DNA of 64,000 nt, taken from assembly GCA_000721375.1 (NCBI GenBank), contig JOGW01000018.1, positions 62,001-126,000 of the forward strand, written 5' to 3'. The notes under the pieces were generated by a model, which was not told where the DNA came from, did no database searches, and worked only from the letters and a program-made list of their open reading frames with translations. A program made the position numbers and the translations under genes. Source of the stretch: Streptomyces sp. NRRL B-3428. Its GTDB lineage: Bacteria; Actinomycetota; Actinomycetes; Streptomycetales; Streptomycetaceae. Shown in pieces: positions 53,830-64,000 of this stretch (positions are counted from its first letter, which is position 1; each line of letters opens with the position of its first letter).

Positions 53830-54588
53830 ATGCACGGCCCCGGCTACGCACCACCGCCAAGCCGCCGTCCCTCCGACGCGGCGCTGGTGACCCTGCGCGT
53901 GGTCTTCGTCGTGCTGGCCATCGGCCTGTGCGGAATGCTCGCCTGGGTGCCCCTGATCCGCGTCGCGGTCCTGACGAAGAAGGCCAGGGACTGGGTGCTG
54001 TTCGCGCTCTCCCTGGTGTCGGTGGCCGTCTCCCTCGTCCTGATCGGCAGCGAGCCCACGGACGACGTGGACACGACGCAGGAGTGGCTCGGCCTGTTCC
54101 TGCTGTTCGGCAACCTCGTCGCGGGCGTCACCTACTTCCTGTACGCCGACATCAAGCACTTCCACGGCTGGTCGGGCCCCGCCACCGCCGGCTACACCTC
54201 GCTGCAGAAGCCGCCCCCGGCCTACGGCTACCCGCACAGCGCCCCCACCGCGTACGGCCAGGGCCTGCCGCACCAGGGCGTCACGGCGCCCATGCACCAG
54301 CCGCAGCTCGCGCCGCAGCCACTTCCTCAGCCGCCGCTCCCGCACCAGCCCGTCCAGCAGGCGCCGATACCCACCCCGCCTCCGCCGCCCGGTCAGCAGC
54401 GGCCCGCCCCGGCCCGTATCGACCAAGTGCGCGCCGAACTGGACGAGTTGAGCAGCTTCCTGCGCGGCCACGACGAGACCTCCGGCGGGCGTGACTTCCC
54501 GCCGAACACGCCCGGAACACCGGGAACACCTGGAACACCCGGGACACCCGGCGCACCGAACAACCGTCGCCCGGAGGACAACAGGTGA
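53830..54588 (+). CDS. Proline-rich membrane protein upstream of the kinase
   Basis: 252 residues. Three or four membrane helices occupy residues 18-115 (LVTLRVVFVVLAIGLCGMLAWV, VLFALSLVSVAVSLVLIG, WLGLFLLFGNLVAGVTYFLY). The remainder is Pro/Gln-rich, with a helical patch (IDQVRAELDELSSFLRG) and a terminal (TPG)n run coded by near-identical 9-bp units. ATG 53830 follows AGGAG. Its stop overlaps the kinase start by four bases, so it may be the membrane sensor or anchor for the kinase; inference. Confidence 0.75.
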   Translation: MHGPGYAPPPSRRPSDAALVTLRVVFVVLAIGLCGMLAWVPLIRVAVLTKKARDWVLFALSLVSVAVSLVLIGSEPTDDVDTTQEWLGLFLLFGNLVAGVTYFLYADIKHFHGWSGPATAGYTSLQKPPPAYGYPHSAPTAYGQGLPHQGVTAPMHQPQLAPQPLPQPPLPHQPVQQAPIPTPPPPPGQQRPAPARIDQVRAELDELSSFLRGHDETSGGRDFPPNTPGTPGTPGTPGTPGAPNNRRPEDNR

Positions 54589-56120
54589 GCGTTTCCGGAC
54601 GCGTCATCGCCGGCCGCTACGAACTCTCCACGCTCATCGGCCAAGGCGGCATGGGCCAGGTCTGGACGGCCTACGACCAGCGCCTGGACCGCCGCGTGGC
54701 CGTCAAGCTGCTCCGTCCCGACAAGGTCGCCGGCCAGGAGGCCGACGAGCTGCGCCGCCGCTTCGTACGCGAATGCCGGGTCACCGCGCAGGTCGACCAC
54801 CCGGGCCTGGTCACCGTCCACGACGCCGGCAGCGCGGGCGACGAGCACGGCGACCTCTTCCTCGTCATGCAGTACGTGGACGGCTCCGACCTCGCCGACC
54901 ACCTCGCCGAGCACGACCCCTACCCCTGGCCGTGGGCCGTCGCCGTCGCCACCCAGCTGTGTGCCGTGCTCTCCGCCGTGCACGCGGTGCCGATCGTCCA
55001 CCGCGACCTCAAGCCCCGCAACGTGATGGTGAAGCCCGACGGCACCCTCACCGTCCTCGACCTCGGCGTCGCCTCGGTCATGGACTCCGACACCACGCGC
55101 CTCACCCACACCGGATCGCCGATCGGCAGCCCGGCGTACATGGCGCCCGAGCAGGCGATGGGCGGCGCGGTCGGCCCGTACACCGACATCTACGCACTCG
55201 GCGTACTCCTGCACGAACTCCTCAGCGGCAACGTGCCCTTCGCCGGCGCCACCGCGCTCGGCGTCCTGCACCGCCACCTCTACGAACCGCCGCTTCCGGT
55301 ACGCCAGTTGCGCCCCGAGGTCCCCGAGGCGCTCGAAGCCCTGGTCCTGCGCATGCTCGCCAAGGACCCGCAGCACCGGCCCGCCTCCACCCAGGAGGTG
55401 TACGAGGCGCTTGTCCCGCTCCTGCCCACGCGCGGCAATCCGAGCGGACCGCTCGATCCGACCCGCCCGTTCCTGCGGCCCAGCGCCCCCTGGCCCGACC
55501 GCGCCCGTACGCCCGCGGCGCAGGCCGTGCCCGCCGCCGCGCCCGTCGACCACCGCAAGCCCGATGTCGCCCAGGCCGTCGACGATGTGAAGCGCCTGCT
55601 CGGCGAGGGCCGTATCACCCAGGCCGTGGACATCCTCGGCGCGATCCTGCCCGCCGCGGCACAGGAGCACGGTGAGAACTCCTCAGTCGTCCGCACCCTG
55701 CGCAAGCAGTACGCCGCCACGCTCATGGACGACGGCCAGTACCGCCGCGCCCTGCCCGAACTGCGCCGTCTCGGCGACGAACGCGCCGCAGAGGCGGGCG
55801 TCGCCGACCCGGCCGCACTGCAGTTCCGCTACGACGCCGCCCAGTGCCTCGAACAGCTCGGCGAACCGGCCGCCGCTCTCGCCGAATACCGTGCGCTCCT
55901 GCCGTACTACGAGAACCAGTACGCCACCACCGACCGCGAGATCGCCCTCGAAGTGCGCCGTCGTATCGGCCACTTGCTGCTCGCGCTGGGAGACCGCACC
56001 GCGGCCCAGGACATGCTGCGCGCGCTCCTGTACGACGCGGAACGGGTGCACGGACCCGCTCACGCGTTCCCCGGCGAGATCCGCCGCACGCTGCACTGGC
56101 TGGGGCAAGTACGCGGCTGA
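54585..56120 (+). CDS. Soluble Ser/Thr protein kinase with C-terminal TPR-like domain
   Basis: 511 residues. The kinase domain (about 1-270) has GQGGMG (glycine loop), AVKLL (ATP Lys), VHRDLKPRNVMV, LDLG in place of DFG, and YMAPEQ. A proline-rich linker follows, then helical repeats with TPR spacing (DDVKRLLGEGRITQAVDIL, AATLMDDGQYRRALPELRRL, LEQLGEPAAALAEYRALL). No membrane helix is present. It starts GTGA within the end of the previous gene. Confidence 0.92.
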   Translation: MSVSGRVIAGRYELSTLIGQGGMGQVWTAYDQRLDRRVAVKLLRPDKVAGQEADELRRRFVRECRVTAQVDHPGLVTVHDAGSAGDEHGDLFLVMQYVDGSDLADHLAEHDPYPWPWAVAVATQLCAVLSAVHAVPIVHRDLKPRNVMVKPDGTLTVLDLGVASVMDSDTTRLTHTGSPIGSPAYMAPEQAMGGAVGPYTDIYALGVLLHELLSGNVPFAGATALGVLHRHLYEPPLPVRQLRPEVPEALEALVLRMLAKDPQHRPASTQEVYEALVPLLPTRGNPSGPLDPTRPFLRPSAPWPDRARTPAAQAVPAAAPVDHRKPDVAQAVDDVKRLLGEGRITQAVDILGAILPAAAQEHGENSSVVRTLRKQYAATLMDDGQYRRALPELRRLGDERAAEAGVADPAALQFRYDAAQCLEQLGEPAAALAEYRALLPYYENQYATTDREIALEVRRRIGHLLLALGDRTAAQDMLRALLYDAERVHGPAHAFPGEIRRTLHWLGQVRG

Positions 56121-56268
56121 CGCCGCACGCGTGACGAGGCGCATCCCCAACTGGCCGCGAATCGTTGGTCGAACCAGTGGCCGAACCCCGGCCCACTGCC
56201 TAACATCGATCAACGCAAGGCTTGTGCACTGACGCACAATCTCGCCGTAGCCCGCCGGGAGGCCCCAC

Positions 56269-56919
56269 TTGCACCGCCGCCGTCGCACCGCGCTCACCGT
56301 CTCCGCCGCGCTTCTGGTCGCGGCGCCCCTCCTGGCCGCCTGCTCCAACGAGGCCCATCCCGGCGCCGCCGCCGTCGTCGGCGACGAGCGCATCTCCATG
56401 GCGCAGCTCCAGTCGCGGGTCAACGAGGTGCGGACCGCTCAGCAGAAGGCCACGGCCAAGTCGGGCGACTACGCCCAGGCGGTGGAGAAGACGGGTGGGC
56501 TCACCCGCGACACCCTGCAGTCGATGGTCTTCGACCGTGTGCTCCACCAGGCCGCCGAGGACGCGGGTGTCACGGTCACGCGCAAGGAGATCCAGGACCG
56601 GCGCGCCCTGATGCAGCAGCAGGCAGGAGGCGCCGAGGGCCTGGAGACCGCGCTCCTGCAGCAGTACAACATCCCGCCGTCGCGGATCGACGACGCCCTC
56701 AGCACGGACATCCAGGCCCAGAAGCTGGCGCAGAGCCTCGGCGCCGACCTGGAGACCGCCGACGGTCAGCAGGCCTTCTCGAAGGTCCTCTCGGACGCCT
56801 CCCGCAGCCTGGACGTGGATCTCAACCCGCGCTACGGGGCCTGGGACGTGGCCAAGAGCAGCCGAGCGGACGCGCCGACGCCCTGGCTGCGTCAGGTGTC
56901 GGGCTCCAAGGAGGCGTAA
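56269..56919 (+). CDS. SurA N-terminal-domain lipoprotein
   Basis: 216 residues: signal peptide with lipobox LLAAC (Cys25), then a SurA_N-type helical domain (AAVVGDERISMAQLQSRVNEVR, LQSMVFDRVLHQAAEDAGVTVTRKEI). No parvulin PPIase domain is present, so it is probably a chaperone-like binding protein. The start is a rare TTG at 56269, supported by GGAGG 7 bases upstream. Confidence 0.85.
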   Translation: MHRRRRTALTVSAALLVAAPLLAACSNEAHPGAAAVVGDERISMAQLQSRVNEVRTAQQKATAKSGDYAQAVEKTGGLTRDTLQSMVFDRVLHQAAEDAGVTVTRKEIQDRRALMQQQAGGAEGLETALLQQYNIPPSRIDDALSTDIQAQKLAQSLGADLETADGQQAFSKVLSDASRSLDVDLNPRYGAWDVAKSSRADAPTPWLRQVSGSKEA

Positions 56920-56967
56920 GCCCCCCGCCACGTGAGTGCCCGCGCCCGGCGCGGGCACTCGGCCCGT

Positions 56968-57654
56968 ATGACTACGACCGAGACCAAGCCTCGGCGGCCG
57001 CTCGACATCAAGCGCTCAGCGCGCAGGCTGCCCTGGTGGATCAAACTGCCCGCCGCACTGGTCATGGCCATGGTGCTGATCCTGCTCGCCGGACAACTGC
57101 GCCTGCTGCCCGGCCTCGACGACCTCTTCGGCTCCGAGACCAATGACCGCACGGGCCCCGCCGTACTCAAGTCGCTGCGCGACATGAGCCGTTACGAGGG
57201 CGCCGCAGGCTCCTACCAGGTCGTGGTCGACCTGGAGAAGGACGCCAAGTTCCTGCCCGACGCGATCCGCGGCACCCGCACCCTGTTCGTCGCCTCCGGC
57301 ACCGCGAGCGCCTACGTCGAGCTGGGCGGCCTCAAACAGGACAACGTCCGCGTCGACGAGAAGCGCACCAGCGCCACCCTCGTGCTGCCGCACGCGAAGC
57401 TGGCCAAGGCGACGATCGACCCCGACCGCTCCTACACCGTCTCCAAGCAGCGCGGCCTCCTCGACCGCCTCGGCGACCTGTTCACCGACAACCCCGGCGG
57501 CGAACAGGCCGTGAACAAGCTCGCGGTCAAACACATCGGCGACGCCGCCAAGGACAGCGGTCTGACCGCACGGGCGGAGCGCAACACCACCGCGATGCTG
57601 GAGGGCCTGCTCACCTCGCTCGGCTTCGAGAAGGTCACCGTCCGATACGCGTGA
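56968..57654 (+). CDS. DUF4230 membrane protein
   Basis: 228 residues. One membrane helix (about 23-45, LPAALVMAMVLILLAGQLRLL) and an extracellular DUF4230 domain (LRDMSRYEGAAGSYQVVVDLEKDAKFLPDAIRGTRTLFVASG). Function unknown. It falls between the SurA-like gene (48 bp) and mazG (27 bp), so the group is compact. ATG 56968 lacks a Shine-Dalgarno. Confidence 0.85.
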   Translation: MTTTETKPRRPLDIKRSARRLPWWIKLPAALVMAMVLILLAGQLRLLPGLDDLFGSETNDRTGPAVLKSLRDMSRYEGAAGSYQVVVDLEKDAKFLPDAIRGTRTLFVASGTASAYVELGGLKQDNVRVDEKRTSATLVLPHAKLAKATIDPDRSYTVSKQRGLLDRLGDLFTDNPGGEQAVNKLAVKHIGDAAKDSGLTARAERNTTAMLEGLLTSLGFEKVTVRYA

Positions 57655-57681
57655 CGTGCGGCGCGGGGTACGTTGGCGGGC

Positions 57682-58671
57682 GTGAACGCTCCCGACGCCC
57701 CCGGCCGCATCGTCCTGCTCACCACGACCCACCGCGTGGCCCCCGGCCTCCTGTCCTGGCCGGCCTGGCAGACCCTGCACGCAGCCGACCAGGTCCTGTG
57801 CACCGACCCGGAGCACCCCCAACTCCCGTATCTCCAGGACGCGGGCATCACCGTGACACAGGGGACCCCCGCCGCTCAGGACCTGGTGGACGCGACGGCG
57901 GGCGGTCGCACGGTGGTCGTGATCGCGAGCGGCGAAGGCGACCCGGCGCTCACCGACGGCCTGGCCCGGCTCGCGGGATCGGGCCGCGTCCAGATGCCCG
58001 ACCTGGAGCTCCTCCCCGCCTCGTACGATCTGCCCGGCGCCCGCCTCCTCGACCTGATCCAGGTCATGGACCGCATCCGCCGCGAATGCCCCTGGTCCTC
58101 GCAGCAGACCCACAAGGGCCTGGCCAAGTACGGCATCGAGGAGGCCTATGAACTCGTCGAGGCCATCGAGGAGGGCGACCGCGACGAGCTGCGCGAGGAG
58201 CTCGGCGACGTCCTGCTTCAGGTCATCTTCCACGCGCGTATCGCGGCCGAGGACGAGGACGAACCCTTCGACATCGACGACGTCGCGGGCACGATCGTCA
58301 CCAAGCTGATCCACCGCCACCCGCACGTCTTCGGCGACGACACCGCCCAGACCCCCGAAGAGGTCAAGGCCCACTGGCTGCGCACCAAGGCCGAGGAGAA
58401 GCAGCGCACCTCGGTCACCGAGGGCGTTCCGCTCGGCCAGCCCGGCCTGGCCCTCGCGGCGAAGCTCGCCTCCCGGGTGCGGACGGCGGGCCTGGACGTG
58501 GAGCTGCCCCAGGGCACGGGCCTCGGCTACGAGCTGCTCGCCCTGGCCGTACGGGCCGAAGCCGAGGGCGTCGACCCGGAGGCGGCGCTGCGGGCGGCGG
58601 GCCGGGCCTACCGGGATGCGATCAGGGTCGTGGAGAAGGGTGACGCGCAGGCGGATACGGTCGAGGGGTGA
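57682..58671 (+). CDS. mazG: MazG-type nucleoside triphosphate pyrophosphohydrolase
   Basis: 329 residues. The MazG metal site is intact (EEAYELVEAIEEGDRDELREELGD, about residues 153-176), followed by the second half (EEVKAHWLRTKAEEK). An N-terminal 110-residue extension with TTTHRVAPGLLSWPAWQTL resembles a truncated tetrapyrrole-methylase-like domain seen in actinobacterial MazG proteins. It hydrolyses dNTPs/NTPs, cleaning altered nucleotides. GTG 57682 sits 6-7 bases after a TACGTT element with no ribosome site, suggesting a leaderless mRNA. Confidence 0.92.
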   Translation: MNAPDAPGRIVLLTTTHRVAPGLLSWPAWQTLHAADQVLCTDPEHPQLPYLQDAGITVTQGTPAAQDLVDATAGGRTVVVIASGEGDPALTDGLARLAGSGRVQMPDLELLPASYDLPGARLLDLIQVMDRIRRECPWSSQQTHKGLAKYGIEEAYELVEAIEEGDRDELREELGDVLLQVIFHARIAAEDEDEPFDIDDVAGTIVTKLIHRHPHVFGDDTAQTPEEVKAHWLRTKAEEKQRTSVTEGVPLGQPGLALAAKLASRVRTAGLDVELPQGTGLGYELLALAVRAEAEGVDPEAALRAAGRAYRDAIRVVEKGDAQADTVEG

Positions 58672-59948
58672 CCAGCCCCACCCCCACGCCTTCGACCGCC
58701 CCCGAACTCTTCACCTGGGAGTTCGCCACCGACCCGTACCCCGCGTACGCCTGGCTGCGCGAGCACTCCCCGGTGCACCGCACCACGCTGCCCAGCGGGG
58801 TGGAGGCCTGGCTGGTCACCCGGTACGCGGATGCCAAGCAGGCGCTCGCCGACCAGCGGCTCAGCAAGAACCCGGTGCATCACGCCGGCGACGAGCAGTC
58901 CAAGGGCAGGACGGGCATCCCCGGCGAACGCAAAGCCGACCTGATGACCCACCTCCTCAACATCGACCCGCCGGACCACACCCGGCTGCGGCGACTGGTC
59001 TCCAAGGCCTTCACCCCGCGCAGGGTCGCCGCGTTCGCGCCACGGGTCCAGGAGCTGACGGACCAGCTCATCGACTCCTTCGCACAGAAGGGGAGCGCGG
59101 ACCTCATCCACGATTTCGCCTTCCCGCTCCCCATCTACGCGATCTGCGACCTGCTCGGCGTACCGGCCGAGGACCAGGACGACTTCCGCGACTGGGCGGG
59201 CATGATGATCCGTCATGGCGGCGGACCGCGCGGGGGAGTGGCCCGCTCGGTCAAGAAGATGCGCGGGTATCTCGCCGAGCTGATCCACCGCAAGCGCGCC
59301 GAACTGCCCGAACACCCGGCTCCGGACGAGGACTTGCTCTCCGGACTCATTCGCGCGAGCGACCACGGCGAACACCTCACGGAGAACGAGGCCGCGGCGA
59401 TGGCCTTCATCCTGCTGTTCGCCGGGTTCGAGACCACGGTCAATCTTGTCGGCAACGGGGCGTACCACCTGCTGCGCAACTCCGAGCAGCGCATCCGGCT
59501 CCAGGACTCCCTGGCGGCCGGTGAGCGGGACCTCCTGGAGACCGGAGTCGAGGAACTCCTGCGCTACGACGGCCCCGTCGAGCTCGCCACCTGGCGGTTC
59601 GCCACCGAGGCGCTGACCGTCGGCGGCCAGGAGATCGGTGAGGGCGACCCGGTGCTCGTCGTGCTCGCCGCCGCCGACCGTGACCCCGAGCGTTTCGAAC
59701 AGCCCGACACCCTCGACCTGTCCCGCCGCGACAACCAGCACCTCGGATACGGACACGGCATCCACTACTGCCTGGGCGCGCCACTTGCCCGCCTCGAAGG
59801 GCAGGCGGCGCTCGCCACGCTCCTGACTCGCCTTCCGGACCTGCGACTTGCGGGAGAAGAGGGCGATTTGCGGTGGCGTGGGGGGCTCATTATGCGGGGA
59901 TTGCGGGCGCTACCGGTCGAGTTCACCCCAGAACGCCCACCGTCGTAA
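58668..59948 (+). CDS. Cytochrome P450, CYP107 family
   Basis: 426 residues. I-helix FAGFETT, ExxR EELLRY and the heme loop HLGYGHGIHYCLGAP (Cys368) are intact. It resembles CYP107U-type enzymes, which in S. coelicolor also lie next to rpf genes. Substrate unknown. GTG start overlaps the mazG stop (GTGA), so they are cotranslated, although a link between NTP cleaning and a P450 is not obvious. No ferredoxin gene is adjacent. Confidence 0.93.
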   Translation: MTSPTPTPSTAPELFTWEFATDPYPAYAWLREHSPVHRTTLPSGVEAWLVTRYADAKQALADQRLSKNPVHHAGDEQSKGRTGIPGERKADLMTHLLNIDPPDHTRLRRLVSKAFTPRRVAAFAPRVQELTDQLIDSFAQKGSADLIHDFAFPLPIYAICDLLGVPAEDQDDFRDWAGMMIRHGGGPRGGVARSVKKMRGYLAELIHRKRAELPEHPAPDEDLLSGLIRASDHGEHLTENEAAAMAFILLFAGFETTVNLVGNGAYHLLRNSEQRIRLQDSLAAGERDLLETGVEELLRYDGPVELATWRFATEALTVGGQEIGEGDPVLVVLAAADRDPERFEQPDTLDLSRRDNQHLGYGHGIHYCLGAPLARLEGQAALATLLTRLPDLRLAGEEGDLRWRGGLIMRGLRALPVEFTPERPPS

Positions 59949-60128
59949 CAGGCTGACGCCGCCTCGTAACTGACGATCCGTCAAGACTGTGACTTTCACG
60001 TGATCTGCGCTGCATCGACTTGTGACTCACGTTCGATTGCGGCTACGTTCACCGCTTAGCTCAGCTTCCACTTGAGGCTCACGCCTTGGGTGGTCCCTCA
60101 GCAGTGCTGTCACGCGAAAGGCGTTCAC
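59949..60128. promoter_or_regulatory. Upstream region of the first rpf gene
   Basis: GTAAC is repeated at 59945-59949 and 59966-59970 (21 bp, two helical turns), and TGTGAC-type words follow. A candidate promoter TTGTGA with TACGTT lies near 60019-60050. No riboswitch resembling that of the next rpf gene is present. Confidence 0.4.
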
Positions 60129-61088
60129 ATGCTCTCCGGGAACGGTCGTCACCGTCGCCCCCGCCAGGTCCCCGGCCTGGTCGTCGCAGCCGGCGTCACC
60201 GGCTCCGCACTCGCCCTGCCGCTGCTCGGCGCGACGAGCGCGAGCGCGGTCGACGGCACCAACTGGGACCGTCTCGCCGAGTGCGAGAGCGGTGGCATGT
60301 GGAGCGCGAACTTCGGCAACGGCTATTACGGCGGCCTGCAGTTCGACCAGAACACCTGGGAGGAGTTCGGCGGGCTCGACTACGCGGCGACCGCCGACCT
60401 GGCCAGCCGCTCCGAGCAGATAGCCGTGGCCGAGAAGGTCTTCGTGGCGAAGGGCTCGCAGGCCTGGGCCACCTGTGCGCCGATCGCCGGGCTGCAGCAG
60501 GCGACACCGACCGCCACGCCGGAGAGCGAGCGCGGGAACAGCGACAAGGACAAGTCCGAGAAGACGGACAAGTCCGAGAAGACGGACTCCGCGGAGGACT
60601 CGGACGAGCCCACCGCGTCGCCGTCCCCCTCCGCTTCGGCCGATGACGTCCTCGACTTCCCGCTGTTCGGCGAGAGCGACTGGAACCTCGGCGGATCGAC
60701 CGGATCGACCGGATCGACCGGCTCGGCCACGCCCACCCCGGGCGCCTCGGGCGACAGCGACGCCGCCGGCAACTCGGGCGAGAGCTCCACCCCTTCGCCC
60801 GACGAGACCTCGGGCCGCCACCGCGGCGGACCCGCCGCCGACGACACCGCCGAGGACGGCCGCGGCCCCTCGGGCCGCCACGCCTCGCGTGACGACGCCG
60901 AGCGGGGCGCCGACGACTCGTACACCGTGGAGCAGGGCGACAGCCTCTGGGGTATCGCGGACGAGCAGGAGGTCGAAGGCGGCTGGACCTCCCTTTACGC
61001 CGGCAACCGCCTGGTCATCGGTGACGATCCGGACTTCATCGTGCCTGGTCAGAATCTGACCCTCGGTCAGCAGGGATCTCAGGGCTGA
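60129..61088 (+). CDS. rpfC: Resuscitation-promoting factor with LysM domain (RpfC-like)
   Basis: 319 residues. Signal peptide to about residue 43 (ATSASA), Rpf lysozyme-like domain (WDRLAECESGG, catalytic Glu; [19 protein letters not shown]) to about 122, a 140-residue acidic Ser/Thr/Lys/Asp-rich linker with GSTGSTGSTGS coded by 9-bp repeats, and a C-terminal LysM (SYTVEQGDSLWGIADEQEVEGGWTSLYAGN). It is secreted and cleaves peptidoglycan at spore germination or growth. The gene name follows from synteny with S. coelicolor. Confidence 0.9.
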   Translation: MLSGNGRHRRPRQVPGLVVAAGVTGSALALPLLGATSASAVDGTNWDRLAECESGGMWSANFGNGYYGGLQFDQNTWEEFGGLDYAATADLASRSEQIAVAEKVFVAKGSQAWATCAPIAGLQQATPTATPESERGNSDKDKSEKTDKSEKTDSAEDSDEPTASPSPSASADDVLDFPLFGESDWNLGGSTGSTGSTGSATPTPGASGDSDAAGNSGESSTPSPDETSGRHRGGPAADDTAEDGRGPSGRHASRDDAERGADDSYTVEQGDSLWGIADEQEVEGGWTSLYAGNRLVIGDDPDFIVPGQNLTLGQQGSQG

Positions 61089-61261
61089 CGCCAGAACCAA
61101 GGTGCGGACATAGGGCAGTTCAGCCGTTAATGTCCGTAATAAAGGAGCTTCTGGCGGCCTTCACGCGAAGTGAGAGATGGGTCTCATAGACCCTGATCCC
61201 CTTTGTCTTTCGGGCGTTTGCCTGTTTACGGTCGTGACCGCTCGCCACTGGCGGGCCCCGA

Positions 61262-62191
<930 letters not shown>

Positions 62192-62213
62192 CCCTCGCGG
62201 TTCCCCCCATGCC

Positions 62214-62260
62214 CCCGCCCCGGCGCGCTCTCCCCCGTGCGCGCCGGGGCGGGTCGTTTT
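62214..62260 (+). terminator. rpfA terminator
   Basis: 15-bp perfect stem (CCCGCCCCGGCGCGC and complement, 62214-62228 and 62239-62253), followed by TCGTTTT. Confidence 0.93.
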
Positions 62261-62348
62261 GGGGGAGTGGTTTGTGCGCAGGGCAAACAAACGCCCGTAC
62301 GATATGCCCGCCTTGTTCCGTACCTGCCAGTAATAAAGACGTCCGACG

Positions 62349-62391
62349 AGAGGCCCTTCTGCCCCGTAATACGGGCCTTCGGGCCTCTTTT
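62349..62391 (+). promoter_or_regulatory. Terminator-like hairpin with alternative pairing upstream of eno
   Basis: AGAGGCCC (62349-62356) pairs with GGGCCTCT (62381-62388), and TTTT runs through 62388-62391. AGGCCC can instead pair with GGGCCT at 62373-62378. An inner CCCGT/ACGGG hairpin lies between. It could end a short transcript or regulate eno by attenuation, 110 bases before the eno start. Confidence 0.6.
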
Positions 62392-62440
62392 CGTCCCAGG
62401 GTCCGGGCGGTCGGCTGGCCGATGCCTCAGAGCCGGTTAG

Positions 62441-63784
<1,344 letters not shown>

Positions 63785-63820
63785 TCACTCTCCCTGAAGA
63801 GGCGCGACTAGCCAGTCGTC

Positions 63821-63865
63821 CGTACGTCCCCGCACCCGGTCCCGTACCGTGTGCGGGGACGTACG
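63821..63865 (+). terminator. Probable eno terminator
   Basis: 15-bp perfect stem (CGTACGTCCCCGCAC and complement) with a loop that itself holds CGGT/ACCG. No T-run follows. Confidence 0.7.
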
Positions 63866-63887
63866 CGCGTATAGGGGAGACGAGGGC

Positions 63888-64000
63888 ATGGGAGCCAAGA
63901 GAGGCCAGGACCGGTTCTCCACCACCACGCGGATCCGGCTGCTCGGCGAGCAGACCGCCGCCCGCGTCTACCGCTCCCAGACCCGCCGCCAGGCCCGCCG
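63888..64000 (+). CDS. divIC: Septum formation initiator (DivIC/FtsB family), 3'-truncated
   Basis: Only the first 37 residues are in the window: MGAKRGQDRFSTTTRIRLLG and EQTAARVYRSQTRRQARR, a basic cytoplasmic N-terminus. It agrees with Streptomyces DivIC, encoded directly after eno. The membrane helix and coiled coil are outside the window. ATG has AGGGGAGACGAGGG upstream. Called mainly from synteny and the start sequence. Confidence 0.75.
   Translation, partial: MGAKRGQDRFSTTTRIRLLGEQTAARVYRSQTRRQAR

Noticed and set aside
59949..60128. Second c-di-AMP riboswitch before rpfC
   Set aside because: The ydaO conserved blocks are absent and the leader is too short.
63821..63865. Riboswitch or leader upstream of divIC
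   Set aside because: It is a simple 15-bp hairpin close to the eno stop, best read as a terminator.

Overview
The window is chromosomal DNA from a Streptomyces species. Support comes from the very high GC content, GTG/TTG starts, the gene set and the gene order. From memory, the order resembles the conserved S. coelicolor core segment running from divIC-eno-rpf through mfd, glmU-prs-rplY-pth and ppc to galK-galE-galT. No prophage, insertion sequence, integrase, CRISPR array, rRNA or biosynthetic cluster is visible. The single RNA gene is a tRNA-Gln(UUG), and one clear riboswitch is present.

Layout, 0-24 kb: a 5'-truncated beta-propeller protein; a degenerate orphan response regulator; a CASTOR/POLLUX-like channel protein; a sodium/sugar symporter with a small membrane partner, divergent from galT-galE-galK; a GNAT acetyltransferase; a second orphan LuxR-type regulator; tamR/tam (trans-aconitate stress response) with a perfect 18-bp operator; a VOC protein; a desaturase-TetR operon with a tandem operator candidate; ppc; a small membrane protein; a LAXTG sortase substrate; and the leftward block glmU, prs, rplY, pth. 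A terminator-like hairpin stands directly in front of rplY.

24-36 kb: an orphan histidine kinase, then a four-gene group built from SUKH-family (immunity-like) and deaminase-like domains (25.2-30.3 kb). One of these is an 893-residue protein carrying deaminase and SUKH modules in one chain. After it come a coiled-coil protein, an acetate-type symporter with its DUF485 partner, and a 14-TM MFS exporter.

36-52 kb: a MacB-type ABC pair, a DUF2079 membrane protein divergent from mfd, a mycosin-like protease coupled to a proline-rich membrane protein, a TetR regulator divergent from a SalK/SCO6745-like gene over a duplicated operator, a small MT0933-type protein, a GNAT enzyme, an LppX-type lipoprotein and a secreted-type protein with an internally duplicated domain.

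52-64 kb: an N6-methylase/HsdS-like fusion whose catalytic motif reads HPPF instead of NPPF, a proline-rich membrane protein coupled to a TPR-containing Ser/Thr kinase, a SurA-like lipoprotein, DUF4230, MazG and a CYP107-type P450, two resuscitation-promoting factors (the second behind a c-di-AMP riboswitch), enolase, and the start of a divIC/ftsB gene. The most unusual items are the deaminase/SUKH locus, the rplY leader hairpin, the altered methylase motif, and several clean operator-like repeat arrays with no assigned regulator.
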